NCBI GenBank assembly: GCA_027575805.1
Contig: JANBPU010000065.1
Span: forward strand, 1-64,000
Direction of reading: 5' to 3'
DNA: 64,000 bases
From: Mycoemilia scoparia
Taxonomy: Eukaryota; Kickxellomycota; Kickxellomycetes; Kickxellales; Kickxellaceae
This document shows, piece by piece, positions 33,613-45,067 of this stretch (the stretch's first letter is position 1; every line of letters begins with the position of its first letter). The notes under the pieces are model-generated. The model made no database searches. It had not been told where the DNA came from and saw nothing but the letters and a program-made list of their open reading frames with translations. The position numbers and the translations under genes were made by a program.

Positions 33613-34309
33613 GTTTGATGAGTAGATGGCATGCCATTTATGTGTGGGTATTTGGTTGTTTACTTCGATTCCAGTTAACTCTGTCACAACATAATTTATT
33701 TATTTTCGCTTATTACTTTGAGGAGATCGCAAACAACACTATACTCAATTCACTCACTCATTCTACAACAAATTATCGGGTTAAACCATTGTTCTTCCTT
33801 ACACTATGATTATTGTCGGTTCTTTTATATCCTTGTCCATAGATTTAGAAAGTGAAATTGCGCATAATTGGAAGAACAATTCCCTATAATTTCCTTTCCA
33901 ATTTTGGACATTGCATCAATAGCAATTCCTGCAAAAGTGGTTGCTGTTGGTACTGATACTGCAGGGGTGTTGGTTTTCCCATTTAATAGATGTGTTATCT
34001 TTGTATGTACGTTTATGCCAAAGACCGAGTAAAAAAGAAGGGGGTTCACGGACACTACAGAACCTACCTACCCATTTTTATCTATCCCTTGCAGATGCCT
34101 AAAGAAGGAAAAAGGAATACAAAGATTGCAGCACACCTATCAAACAGATCGACTCTTCTTTGGGAAAGGATTGGGAGAGTAGGAACTGCTAGTGTCTAAT
34201 TGTGTTTAGCTGTGATCTGAGTTGGTGTGAAATACATACATCCACATAGTCACCACATTAATGCCGTATTCTGACCTTCAACACAACTGACTCCTTCCAA
34301 AATGACAAG

Positions 34310-34317
34310 TATAAAAG
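34310..34317 (+). promoter_or_regulatory. TATA box of the LNIDIDL-protein gene
   Basis: TATAAAAG, 156 bp upstream of the ATG at 34466. It is followed by a C/T- and CA-rich leader without upstream ATG codons, typical of a strongly expressed fungal gene. Confidence 0.6.
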
Positions 34318-34465
34318 GATGTACAGTTTTCTCTCCAAGACTTTTCATCAACCAACAACAGCTTTTCTCTCACCACTTCTTACCGCACTTTCAAACACAG
34401 ACTAGCACAGTCTCTTAATTTGCTTACACCGCATCAACACCTCCCGCGCATTCCACATATTCAAA

Positions 34466-34816
34466 ATGAAAATCGCCAAGGCTACTCTCATCACCGTTTT
34501 CATTGTTGCTCTTACTGCCCTCGCTGCTCCTCTTAACCAAGGCGGCTTCAAGAACGACATTGTCACCTGCATCAAGTCCCACAGACCCATTGATGTATAC
34601 CGTTACACTCGTAGCAGCCTGCTGAGCTTGAACCTCAACATCGACATTGACCTCTTCCTCGGCCTTTGCAAGCAGTACAACACCTACATTTCTCGTGGCT
34701 ACTATGGCGAAGAGTATGTTGTTATTGTCAAGAAAATAAACAGCCTTCTTAGCCTTAACATCGATATTGACATCGACCTCGACCTTGGTCTTAACATTCT
34801 TGGTCTTCACCTCTAA
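34466..34816 (+). CDS. Small secreted protein with repeated LNIDIDL motif, 116 aa
   Basis: Residues 1-20 form a signal peptide (MKIAKATLITVFIVALTALA, then AP). The mature part of about 95 residues holds two copies of a Ser-Leu-Leu-Ser-Leu-Asn block: SLLSLNLNIDIDLFLGL (about 51-67) and SLLSLNIDIDIDLDLGL (about 92-108). Hydrophobic and acidic residues alternate strictly, as in an exposed beta strand. Two Cys (in VTCIK and GLCKQ) could form one disulfide. Between the repeats is a Tyr-rich segment (YNTYISRGYYGEEYVV). Codons are strongly C-ending, and the TATA box and leader suggest high expression. I know no family with this pattern. It may be a surface or matrix protein or a secreted effector-type protein; that is inference. 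Confidence 0.75.
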   Translation: MKIAKATLITVFIVALTALAAPLNQGGFKNDIVTCIKSHRPIDVYRYTRSSLLSLNLNIDIDLFLGLCKQYNTYISRGYYGEEYVVIVKKINSLLSLNIDIDIDLDLGLNILGLHL

Positions 34817-35097
34817 TAAGCTAGCTATATTGAGTTTATAGCCTGCCACTCACTCCAATACGGTTAAACTCTTGGTCGCAATTTTCTTTAGTGCCACCCT
34901 CTACTATCCTCACAACTCCTACTCATCGCCCATCTCTTGGTCTTATATATAGTTGTGCTTGTATAAACCATTTTCTCATTCAACTACGCTGTCAATTTTG
35001 ATAATATGCTTTTCAGTATACATTATCTGTGATAATAAATTTACACAAATAATATATGAATTTTGGTTATTTACATTATCAAAAAATGGAAAAAGCA

Positions 35098-35215
35098 AAT
35101 TGCAACACCAGGTGTTCCCGCTTGGTCCCCCACAGCAGTACTCTCCTGGCCATAACGTGCTTGGTTACGGTGATCGGACGGGAACCAACATTTTCTCGTT
35201 TGTATGGTCGCAATT
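35098..35215 (-). rRNA. 5S ribosomal RNA, copy 1
   Basis: The minus strand carries the 5S core: GCGACCATAC at the 5' side, TTCCCGTCCGATCACCG, then GTGGGGGACCA and GGGAACACCTGGTGTTGC at the 3' side. AATTGC at the start pairs with GCAATT at the end, giving 118 nt. A T5 terminator follows. It is a dispersed single gene, not linked to an rDNA unit in the window. Confidence 0.9.
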
Positions 35216-36624
35216 CGAAAAATTAAAAAATAATACATATTATTTAATAGTGGTTTCATTCTAAAAAGACAAACATAGGAAGGCATGTTTGAGGGAAACA
35301 TATTGTTCAAACCAAATGGGATTAAGCTAATTACGTAGATCAATGAAGAGCATGATTAAAAGTTATAATCAAAATGAAATAGTAGCTATAAAAAATATGT
35401 GCATATACCAAAGATCACCTCTGATGTTACCGCATCAGTTGAATTCAAAATTTATTCTACTCATGATATGCCACTCAACAACATTGTTTTGTTAGTCAAT
35501 GATGTATTTGCTATTAATAGCTATAAAGATACTTTTGGCGGATTTTTGGGCTCCTGATTTATCAGTCCCAAATGTTGCCTTGCTAAAAGATCAAAGCAAA
35601 ATTAGCCATCACAGAAATTATATTAGCTCTTGGAGATCAATGTCTAAAATGGATAATAGATCAACTTGACATCAAGACACTCTGTAGATAACAGTTGTTT
35701 TGCTAGATGGATGTATATAACTCTTGAAGTCCATATCTCTAGTATTTACCCCCCCCCCCAAGATTCACAACATCTTTAACCGGATCCATTTAGTACATGA
35801 TCCTTTAGTATGTTCTTTAACACGAACAAACCAATCACAAGGAATGATAATAAACGCTCCAAGCATTGCTTCAAATTTCTATAGATTCTTTGGGAATGTA
35901 ATCCAAAGCGATTATCAAGTTTCCGCAAACTTGCTTTTGCTATATATCAGACTTTAGCGAATTTTCTTTATGCCTTCTACAGGATATTTGCTTTTAGGTA
36001 TTATAGTGAACACTTTATGAAACGCCATTTTAGGGTATTTTAGTTTTAGTATAAAGAGTTAAACCGTCCTATTTCCTTAATTCATATAAAACCACGTACG
36101 CGTGAGCAAGCCCTAGCTTTTATAATCCTTTGGTTTGGCGTTTAAATTTTCGCCAATAAAGCTGTCTCACATACGATGATGTGGATTCGTGAAATGCCAA
36201 AGAAAACTACTCTAAGCAATAGTCTAAAAGCATGCACAAGAAAAAAATAGACGACGACTCTTTAGCTACACTTCTTTATGTCTTTACAGTTATTTCTAAT
36301 AAGGCTACATGAAAGGAAGGGCATGTAGTTGGTTTTAAAAGGGCTTTTGGAATTCATGTCGCAACACAATCTCGTCATATACACATGGATAGAGGACAAT
36401 AAACGAGCTTGGGCTTGAATTGTGTATAAATAGCAATGCATGACTCCAGCCACATTTGGAAAGCCACAAGTTTTCCCTAAAAACGCTTTCTTTTTAAACC
36501 TAACTGATTGATACATAGCTACACGCCCATTCAATAACTTTTACCAGCTTGTGCACATTGCTTCATCAACAGCAGCATCCTATATATCCCCAACTAAACT
36601 GAAAGGTCTCTCACAATAGCAACA
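35216..36624. other. Intergenic, 5S copy 1 to small peptide gene
   Basis: AT-rich with a C10 run at 35750-35759. No gene apart from the leader and promoter of the 48-aa ORF that follows. Confidence 0.5.
36425..36432 (+). promoter_or_regulatory. TATA box of the 48-aa ORF
   Basis: TATAAATA, 200 bp upstream of the ATG at 36625, with a C/A-rich leader between. Confidence 0.45.
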
Positions 36625-36771
36625 ATGAAATACCAAACATCTTTGATTCAGTTCGCTACTCTGCTCTTCTTTGCTATCCTTCTTATGTTGACTATGACAG
36701 TTATTTCTGGATTACCTGCACGGCTCACAGTAGTTGCCCTCAGACCACGGATTGGTGCTGGTAGGGCATAA
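36625..36771 (+). CDS. Possible small secreted peptide, 48 aa
   Basis: Reads MKYQTSLIQFATLLFFAILL, continuing into a hydrophobic stretch and ending LRPRIGAGRA before TAA. The first 32 residues look like a signal peptide or membrane anchor. The remaining 16 are basic. The layout (TATA box, 190-bp C/A-rich leader, then ATG after ACAACA) copies that of the secreted protein gene at 34466. No family is recognised. A GTAGGG donor-like string near the stop could extend the coding sequence into a second exon, but the implied intron (about 49 nt) would be unusually short, so the single-exon reading is preferred. Confidence 0.4.
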   Translation: MKYQTSLIQFATLLFFAILLMLTMTVISGLPARLTVVALRPRIGAGRA

Positions 36772-37407
36772 ATGATAAAATAGTTTTGTTGGCAGATATA
36801 TACGTGCAGCTATATCGATAACCACACAGACAAATACGAAAAGTTTAAAGTGGACTTTGTTATTAGGATCAATAGACAAACGTGTGTAGATTATAAGGTA
36901 GAATTGTAATTATATCATTTTCTTATGTTATAAGTACTTGCGAAATATATCACTAAATTATATTACATGGATCATAATTTTTACATTTAGATCCATTAAT
37001 ATAAAACAATTATCACTCTGTTCATTGATGCCAATGATAGATAACAGATATTTGAATGGGCTTTATAGATATCATTTGTAGTATTTTGTATTTTTGAATA
37101 ATATATATATGCATCATTGAACCGATTTTGGTCTTTATCTCCATGTCATTTGAAAGGACCTTCGCACGTTTTTTACAATAATCTCATTCGAGTACTTGAG
37201 CTAGTACTAGTTGTAAAGTAACACCAATGTCAAGCCTGTTTATACTTTAACGCATTTACTTGGCTTTCTCATTCTAAATGGTTGTTGAGTATTGCTTTCT
37301 ATCCTAAACTAATCTATCTTCATGAAACAGTGTATAAATTGGCACAGGGCTCTACACGAATTATAATACATTATAAACAGCTTTCTGAGCTTTGTTAGTG
37401 CTAATCC

Positions 37408-37528
37408 ATATGGGAAATAATTTTTGAAAGGTACATTTTGACTGTCAATGATTATAGGGGCAACCACAGCCAAATGTGTGACCACTGTTTGTTAGCAAAT
37501 AGTTACCCTTCAAAAATAGCTACCCATA
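37408..37528. repeat. Family A palindromic repeat, copy 11
   Basis: Left end ATATGGGAAATAATTTTTGA. Interior GATTATAGGGGCAACCACAG and GTGTGACCACTGTTTGTTAG. Right end CCTTCAAAAATAGCTACCCA. Confidence 0.75.
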
Positions 37529-39375
37529 CTCTTCCCTTCACATACAGTGTTGGGATTATCCCGTCTGAAAACATCTTTGAAGCTAAAGTGCTCCTTTTTG
37601 CACTTTTTTGGTTCTACTCCTACTCCAACTATTGGCGGGTCTTTGTGATGGTGTGAGTGATTATTTTGGTTAGACTTTGCCAACTGTTTGGATCAAGAAG
37701 ATGTCCTGACAGAAATTTGGGGATTATTGGTGTGCATTGTGTTGTAGAACTATAAAGACTAATGTTATGGTAGATGAAAAGGATCAATGACAAAATATTC
37801 TTACAAAAGCAGATCCTTTTACACATTTTTTTGGAGCTTCGCATAATGCCAGATGAAGAAAAGGATTCTGACTAATGTGACATTTTGAATTGAAGTTTAC
37901 ATTTCAAATCCATCAAGAAATGTCTGGATTGTATTTAACTACTATTAAAGAGGAATACAATTTGTAGTTGAAATGCTGCTCACAGCTGATACTGTTGTTT
38001 AAAATTATCATACATTTATCGTTGTAACTGGTATAATATTAAATTTGCATTAGTGAATAATTTTGACAATTTATTTATAAATGTAAATAAATTTAAGTTG
38101 CTAAACCATGGTCGAATTGTGCAACCATAGTATAAAATTGGAACAACTAAATGGATATACACAAAAAATCACAACTGGTAAATGTGCGTTTGGTTTCTGC
38201 CCATTTTGCTACTAGCAGATCCATTTTGTGGATAATATTTGCATCCCATTTAATTTGAGTAATATTTTGGCATTTTGCTACCAAATAATAATAATAGTCT
38301 CAGCACGAGACCATATGCATCTTTATATTTTAGACAAGGGAGTTCATTGGCCTCTGTGGTTCGTGCCCTTGGTCTTTGCTTCAAACCATAACGTCCACAG
38401 TTCAAATAGACCGGGCCTTTTAATTTCTCTTATAGAGTTGCGACCATCCCTGCTTTTGGCATTGTTGTGAGATCTTTGATCCGATTTCTGTTGCCCACCC
38501 ACCCTATGGTTATCATGCTGGCGATGTTTTATCTGGTTTGGCTTCTTCTTGAAAAGTCTTAGTGGATTTAGAATGCTCCACTTGGATGTGTGATTGTTGT
38601 TGTGTGTGGACATAGTAGTGTAGGTAATATAAAATGTACTATGTTAGGGGTTGTAAAATGATAAGGATAGAATGCTGAGGCAATAGCAGATTCTTTTAAA
38701 CATTTGTCGAGTTTCTTACAACAGCCCAGATAGTTGAACTTTTCAACTACACATGGAGCTACACCAATTGCACTGCTTTTTTCTCTCTGTGTGGGTGTTG
38801 AGATTCCATAGCCATTATCAATTTGAATGTCTTGATTTTAAAAATGTTTCTTTCTGAAATTCTCAGTTGATTCCTACTTGTGAAAACACCCTTACATTTG
38901 AGAGATTGTGCAAGTGACTCTGCACCATCTGACCATCTCATCTAAGAAATCCCAAGTGACATTAAAAACAACCATAGTGAATCGCATTCTTTGGACATCT
39001 ATAAATCCAAGTGGTCAGCATTATTTTGACTGTAGAGGGAAAAGATAGCGAAAATATTGAACTGTATCTATTTCATCGCCTGTACCTAGAGTAGAGTTTA
39101 TCCATCCAAGTGAGCCTGTTCAGATGATCAATTAAAGGATGAGTGCTTCATTCAAGTGTATCATATATAAACAAACGAATCTGAGTTGATAAAGTACAGG
39201 TGATCATGTTGGTGCTAAAGAATAGAAATGTAGAAAAGTCAGCTGCAATGTAGGATTATACTTGGCACTTTTAATTTTATTTAGATTGTTAGCAGATACT
39301 TTTTGATGATAGCTTTTTAAGTGATTCGATTAAAAATCAGCTAACAGGCAAGATAGAAAAGGCGATAAAAAAGCA

Positions 39376-39493
39376 AATTGCAACACCAGGTGTTCCCACT
39401 TGGTCCCCCACAGTAGTACTCTCCTGGCCATAACGAGCTTGGTTACGGTGATCGGACGGGAACCGACATTTTCTTGTTTGCATGGTCGCAATT
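39376..39493 (-). rRNA. 5S ribosomal RNA, copy 2
   Basis: Same 118-nt 5S gene as the one at 35098, with about six substitutions spread along the molecule (for example CGAGC versus CGTGC in the Pol III promoter region on the plus strand). The terminal AATTGC/GCAATT pairing is kept and a T6 terminator follows. About 35 bp of upstream flank (an AAAAATTAAAAAA block on the plus strand) are shared with copy 1. Confidence 0.88.
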
Positions 39494-39573
39494 CAAAAAT
39501 TAAAAAAATGATATTTAATTGTAGCAGATCTTGTGTTCATTATTATTATTATATGTGTGATTATTTAAAATGA

Positions 39574-39695
39574 ATGTGGATCATAATTTTTGAAGGGTGA
39601 CTTTTGGTGGCCAACGATTAAAGGGGAAACTACAGCCAAATGAGTGATCACAGTCTATTAGCAAAAGGTCACCCTTCAAAAATAATAACTCATAT
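39574..39695. repeat. Family A palindromic repeat, copy 12
   Basis: Left end GGATCATAATTTTTGAAGGG, right end CCTTCAAAAATAATAACTCA. It begins 80 bp from 5S copy 2. Confidence 0.75.
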
Positions 39696-41485
39696 TCTGA
39701 CTAGTTCAGTTATATTTCGAGAGTTTTAATATTTTTAGATTTGGATACAAAAATACCAATAATCTATTAAATTTAGAACATTTTTTGGTTTTTATCATTA
39801 TAGCATTAGACTGATATCTTATGCTGAATAAGCAAACCCACGCCCACTTTAAACCATTCCTCGAAGAATCTATGTTGCTACCTCACTGATCTGTCTGTAT
39901 CTGTAAAAATTTTTCTTGAACTTATACCTGTACAAGCTATAACACCGAGATCTTTCGTTTCCTTTTTTACCGAGCTTGACAAAGCAATTAAAGTGCATAA
40001 ACGCAGACCATATCAGCTTAGTGACAATAAATCCTAAACGGCATATTGAAGCATACATACCCGGATATGCTTGTTGGGTACTTTGTCACCTATTATATCC
40101 AAATGTCAACTTATTACATTCCTTGAAAGAGTCACCGGATGATATATATGCCGATAAAAACATAAGAACATTCCATCAAAAATTTAATTTTAATGTTTTC
40201 AGACGAAATCTGTTAAAAACAAGTTTTTCACTAAAGTCTCTATTCCGAATCACTGCTTGTTATTGTTTTGTTGATATGTAGGCTGTCTTAACAAAGATGT
40301 AGCATTTCGGATGTAACAATGATCTAGAAAAGGATAAGATAGTCCTGAGGCCTGCACATGTTTTTGTTGTTATTCCTGCTGCTGTTGTTGTTGCTGCCAC
40401 TCCTGTAATGGTGGTTGTATTACATTGGAATGTGACATGGAAAGATTCTTGCTCTGTGTATTGATACGAGGCATTTCTTTAGTAATAGTAATAATATTGC
40501 TGCTGCCTACACTGTGGTTTGAAAACAAACTTTATTAATTGCACAATATGGTTTTCGGATGTTGATCATTGGTTCTGATTGGATTCTGGAGCTATAAGCT
40601 GTAATATCATAAAGTTTATTTGTTTGGCGAAACATCTCTCCAAGAATCCGGTTTATCTATTTACCCAATTTTTTGCTCTCTCTCTCTCTCTCTCTCTCTC
40701 TATTCTCATTGCCGCCACACACAATATCCGATGTAGATACTCACATTTATCGGATACCGAAAGTATGGATGTGGCTATAAACCTTAGATGATCCCAATAA
40801 TTTCCCTTCCTTCTTTATTATCTTACTATGGAGAATGTCTGAGGGTACATACACACTCGCTCGCATTTGAATGTTTATGGATTTTAAATAAACCAACCAA
40901 TCCGTATTCTTTTTTCTATGAGTCAAATCATTTCTCAGTAATATTTTTCCATGAGTGGAATTTTGTACCACAATTAGGCATAGTCAAGCCAGGGATTATC
41001 CAAATTACATCTTTCCCCATTTAAAATAAGATGGACTATCATCAGCCAAAGCCATTCTTTCTCAGTGTATGTATGTGTGGATCGAAATGAGAATCTTGAC
41101 TTGGAATTTCTCTCACCATACACACCCTCATTGACCATTCCTTCCCCTACTTTTCTAACCTTCATTATTTACTTGTACCCGGTTTTAATTAGCGGAGCGA
41201 TGATTGTGTAAATATATCTTCCGTTGCCGAAAATCCATTTGTTATGTACAAGGCTGAAGCTAGGGTGTGTGTGTATGTGTATGATGTATGGCCAGACTAC
41301 GACTACTGGCACTTTTCCAAAGTTTAAAAGCCTTCCAAAGCCCCACCAACACAAGCATACTTCAAACAGTCCAACAAAATACACAAGCTTTCTCTTTTTT
41401 CCTTGTTAATAACAATCGTTCTACCACAAGTTCGGTTTCTATATCAACTATTGTCAAAATAATAGCCATAGAAGTAATAACAATC

Positions 41486-42547
41486 ATGATGCTCTTTGGC
41501 AAGCTTTTTACCGTCGCAACTCTAGCAACAGCCTTTACTGCTCTCGGAGTTGCTGGCAGTAACAACATCGACAACAAAGAGGCCTTCATAGTCTTTGGCA
41601 ACAGCATGTCAGATGTCGGCAACAAACTAGCAATATTTGGCCAAAAGGCCTACTGGAATGGGCGTTTCTCCAACGGTCCAGTCTGGAACGAATACGCCGC
41701 CGCTTTTCTCAAACTGCCCCTTGTAAACTACGCTATCGGTGGGGCTACTTCTTCAAACACCGCCCTAGTCAACGGAACCACAAGCAGCGGAGCACTTATC
41801 CCCAGTCTTCTCGACCAAATTGACGCATTCCTCAAAAACAACACAAATATCCAGCATCCCGAAAAAAACACTATGGTGCTTGAGGTTGGAGGAAACAACA
41901 TTTTGTGGCCCCTTGCTACTGATCCCAAATACGTGATGGCCAATAAAGATAAGCTTATCGACGGTATTGCCAACGATATGATGACTGGTCTCCAGAAGGT
42001 ATTCGACGCTGGGTACCGTCGCTTCTTGGTTTGGAATGTCCCTGGCGCTGATCATTCTCCAGAAATGCCCAATAATCAGGATGTCAAGAACTTGGTAAAC
42101 GAAATTATCACTTCGGCCAATAGCAAGATTTCGGATGGCCTCAAGTCTTTTAATTCCAAGAACAAGCCGGCATTTTCGCAGCTGTTCGATGCCCACACCT
42201 TGTTGGGAAATGTACAGGATCAAAAGGTTTCTAAGGCACTTAACCTTACCGACACCACCACGGCCTGTGTCCAGAGCGACAGTGGGATGTATAAGCCCGA
42301 CCTAAAGGTTTGTGACAACGGGTACCAGCACCTTTATTATGACCTTGTGCATCCCTCTACTCGTGTACACAATCTTCTTGGCGCTATGGTATCTGAAATT
42401 GTAAAGGACCCAAAGACCACCACCTTTAATATCGATTCTATGGCGGACTTGGCTACCAAGAATAACATCAACTCTGCTACCGCGGAAAATAACGCTGTTA
42501 TCAAGAGTGGAATCAACAATGTTCCTGGATTTGTTAAAGGACTCTGA
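41486..42547 (+). CDS. Secreted GDSL/SGNH esterase-lipase, 353 aa
   Basis: SGNH-hydrolase, probably an extracellular carbohydrate- or lipid-ester hydrolase of the CE16-like fungal group. The start at 41486 is chosen because it opens a signal peptide (MMLFGKLFTVATLATAFTAL, cut near VAG-SNN). An upstream in-frame ATG at 41288 would add an untypical 66-residue leader. Blocks: VFGNSMSDVGN with nucleophile Ser40 (the usual GDS is GNS here), GRFSNGPVWNEY, NYAIGGATSSN as oxyanion glycine region, EVGGNN (133-138) in place of GGND, and the C-terminal DLVHPSTRVH with Asp286 and His289. Four potential N-glycosylation motifs (for example NGT, NLT) are visible. Length is normal for the family. Single exon. 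Confidence 0.88.
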   Translation: MMLFGKLFTVATLATAFTALGVAGSNNIDNKEAFIVFGNSMSDVGNKLAIFGQKAYWNGRFSNGPVWNEYAAAFLKLPLVNYAIGGATSSNTALVNGTTSSGALIPSLLDQIDAFLKNNTNIQHPEKNTMVLEVGGNNILWPLATDPKYVMANKDKLIDGIANDMMTGLQKVFDAGYRRFLVWNVPGADHSPEMPNNQDVKNLVNEIITSANSKISDGLKSFNSKNKPAFSQLFDAHTLLGNVQDQKVSKALNLTDTTTACVQSDSGMYKPDLKVCDNGYQHLYYDLVHPSTRVHNLLGAMVSEIVKDPKTTTFNIDSMADLATKNNINSATAENNAVIKSGINNVPGFVKGL

Positions 42548-43753
42548 AGAAAAAATACAATAGCTAGCGTCTTGATTTATACACATAATATTGTAGCAAA
42601 TGTTATTAGATTTGGTTTCTAATGTTTTTTATACTATCTACCATCACAAATAAATTTTTATGGAAGACATCAAAACACATGAATGAGGGTGATGTGTAAA
42701 GCAGCAGACCCTCCATGCGGAAATGCAGGCACGCATCATGCCCAAACCCAGACCCTGTGCACATTACACCAAATGACAAAAGACGGCTACCAAATGCTGG
42801 TTTATAGCTGACTTTATTTTTGCTACAAACAAAAACAAGTTCCCCCAGAGACATCGTCTCTTCATTGAGCTGTTATTACTATACAGAGATGTTGTAATAG
42901 GGGACTGCAATTACTACTATATAACCACTACAAACGTGCTGCTTGTTGTGACGACAATGTGGTTGTTCTTGTGCTCTCTCTCTCTCCCCCCAAAGCAATC
43001 AGTGACTACAATTGAAATAATCATGAGATGTCAGCAGCCTATTTTATCTGACCATATTTATTTTCTTTCTTTTGCTTGAAATTATAGAATTACATTTTCC
43101 TTTTGCTGTTGTTGCACCAACACATGTACACATCTTTGGTAACAGCACGGCACGGCACAGCACAGCAGCAGCAGCAGCAGCAAGAAGACAAGGTGCGGAA
43201 TGTCACGCTACCACCATTGCGTGATAAATTTATTTTAAGCAACACCAAATGAAATCTAAATATTGCCTGGAGAGAGAAAAGGTGAGAAAACGAATGTGCG
43301 AGGCTTTAATTACTGCAGTCATTCCTCATTTGCCAACCAATAAAGGACATAATGCGATTGTGTGGGCTATCATATGAACTCTTTAAACTCTGATTGTGTA
43401 TGTATGTTTGCTTTGCTGATGTGCTAAATGGATAAATGCGCCCTCACATATGATATCCCCGTTACAGTCATCACCAATGTCATTGGAATACTGCACTTTT
43501 ATTATTAGGTGTTTGCTCTGATCTTCTGGCGAAGAAGGCGGCAATCTTGAAGGACTGATTGCTGGTAACAAAGACTAGCTTAAATACTCTCCTATATCCT
43601 TGGCTGTGACTTCTGCTTTTATATCTTGACTTTGGTCATCTAGTTTTGTACAGCTTACTTTTCAACTTCATATTGTATTTGTATTATTTGTCATATTCGC
43701 ATACATACATACATCCACTCACCCACCCACTCACTCACTCGCTCACTCATACC
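42548..43753. other. Intergenic GDSL to coiled-coil gene
   Basis: CAG/CAGCA repeat near 43140-43182 and CATA/CTCA repeats near 43700-43748 immediately before the next start codon. No gene seen. Confidence 0.5.
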
Positions 43754-45067
43754 ATGAGGGTTGCCGAAGATAAAAAGGAGTAGGTAGCAGCCATCAAGCC
43801 AACACCACTATTTATACCAAAACTGATTTAAATAGTCCAATTCTCTATATTATGCTTTGTCGTTAATAGGCAACTCCAGAGACAGATTGAAGAAAAGCAA
43901 GCCGCTGCCGAAGAAAGACGCAAGGTAAGCAGCAACAACAACAACAACAACAGAAACGATAACATCACCACCACCACCACCAGCAGCTAACAAAGCTGTG
44001 TAAGGTAAAGGGTGTACTGAAAGACTTTAATACTATCTTTTTACCAATAACACCCAATATAAATACAAAACATGTAGAGTCTTCTTGAGAGTCGTGGAAA
44101 ACCAGCTCAACAGGCAGCACAGCGCTTGGAACGCATTCAGAATGAACGAAGCCCAGAATCGATAAACCTCAAGACCCATCAACAGGCCGAGGCACTGAGG
44201 GCCAAGCATGAAGAGGCCACCAAGCGACGCCAAGAACAATTGGACAGAATTGTGGAGAAGGCACGTGGATTGTCAATTTCAAGCTCACCACCTCGCAGCA
44301 ACACCACCACCTCAAATGTCGAGCCTACTTCCTCTGCTGACATAGTAGAAAAGAAAGAAAATACCATTGATGGTGGCAATTCCAAACAGCAAGAGCTGGC
44401 CAAGAAACTTGAGGCAAAGCTACTAGCAGCCGAAAAGCGAAGGGAAGATTTGTTGAACCATAAAATCAAGTTAATTCGTGCTGTTCTTGATAACGTAGAT
44501 GCCACTAGAGCCGAGCTCAATTCACCTGAGCGTAACCAACAAAAACGTCAGGACCTGGAAGAAAAGTTGAGGGTTGCTGAAGAAAGAAGAGAACTGTGGT
44601 TACAACAAAGAGTCAATGTGGCCAGAGAATTAGGCTATTCTTCCTCCTACAACAGCAATAACAACAACAACAACAACAACAACAACAAAGATGCTGATGT
44701 GGAACTGCAACACCAGGGCCAATGTTCCGAAGACGATGAAGATTATTATCAAGATAAAGAGCTCAAATATCATGACGCCAAATTGCTTGAAAAGATCAAT
44801 GCAAAGCTTGAAGCGGCTAGTCAGAGAAGAAAGGAAATTTGGGAAAAGAGACGCGAAATTAATGCAGCTAAATCCAAAAATTTCCTTGAACGCCAGTTCA
44901 GTAGGGAAGAAGAGTTGGATGCGATGATGAAGGACTTGGAATCTAGATTAGAGTCGGCTGCTAAGCGTCGTCAGGATATTTTGGACCAAGTTCGCAACTC
45001 TGGTTCAGTTGCTGCTGCTGCTCCTGTTTCTGGTTCTTCATCTTCTGGAAAGCAGGATCAGAATTGA
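43754..45067 (+). CDS. Charged coiled-coil protein with stathmin-like repeats, 3 exons
   Basis: Exons 43754-43779, 43870-43924 and 44078-45067, with GT-AG introns of 90 and 153 nt kept in frame, give 356 aa. The protein is almost wholly helical and highly charged. A motif of the form L-x-x-KL-x-A-A-x-x-RR-x-x-x-L recurs: IEEKQAAAEERRKSLLE (12-28), LEAKLLAAEKRREDLL, LEEKLRVAEERRELWL, INAKLEAASQRRKEIW and LESRLESAAKRRQDIL. This 'A-x-x-RR' periodicity recalls the tubulin-binding repeats of stathmin-family proteins, but I cannot confirm homology. A poly-Asn run and acidic stretch (about 195-220) split the repeats. It ends with an Ala/Ser-rich tail. It converges with RPS8, whose stop is about 480 bp away. 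Possible cytoskeletal role (inference). Confidence 0.75.

Larger units (their letters stand above)
30836..34309. other. Long intergenic interval
   Basis: 3.5 kb with simple repeats (GTG run 30811-30832 at its edge, CT run 31425-31438, CT/GT run 31925-31969), family B copies at 30891 and 33488, and a family C fragment at 33357. One minus-strand ORF (31994-32257) is listed separately with low confidence. Otherwise nothing supportable. Confidence 0.5.
36772..41485. other. Long intergenic interval with a 5S gene
   Basis: Contains two family A copies (37408, 39574), the second 5S gene, a CT run (40677-40700) and the GDSL gene promoter. Open frames of 60-100 codons (for example near 39976-40281 and 40788-41024) show no recognisable domain or codon bias. 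Confidence 0.5.

Noticed and set aside
41765..42223. 152-codon minus-strand ORF inside the GDSL gene
   Set aside because: Lies opposite conserved SGNH blocks; no family match of its own.
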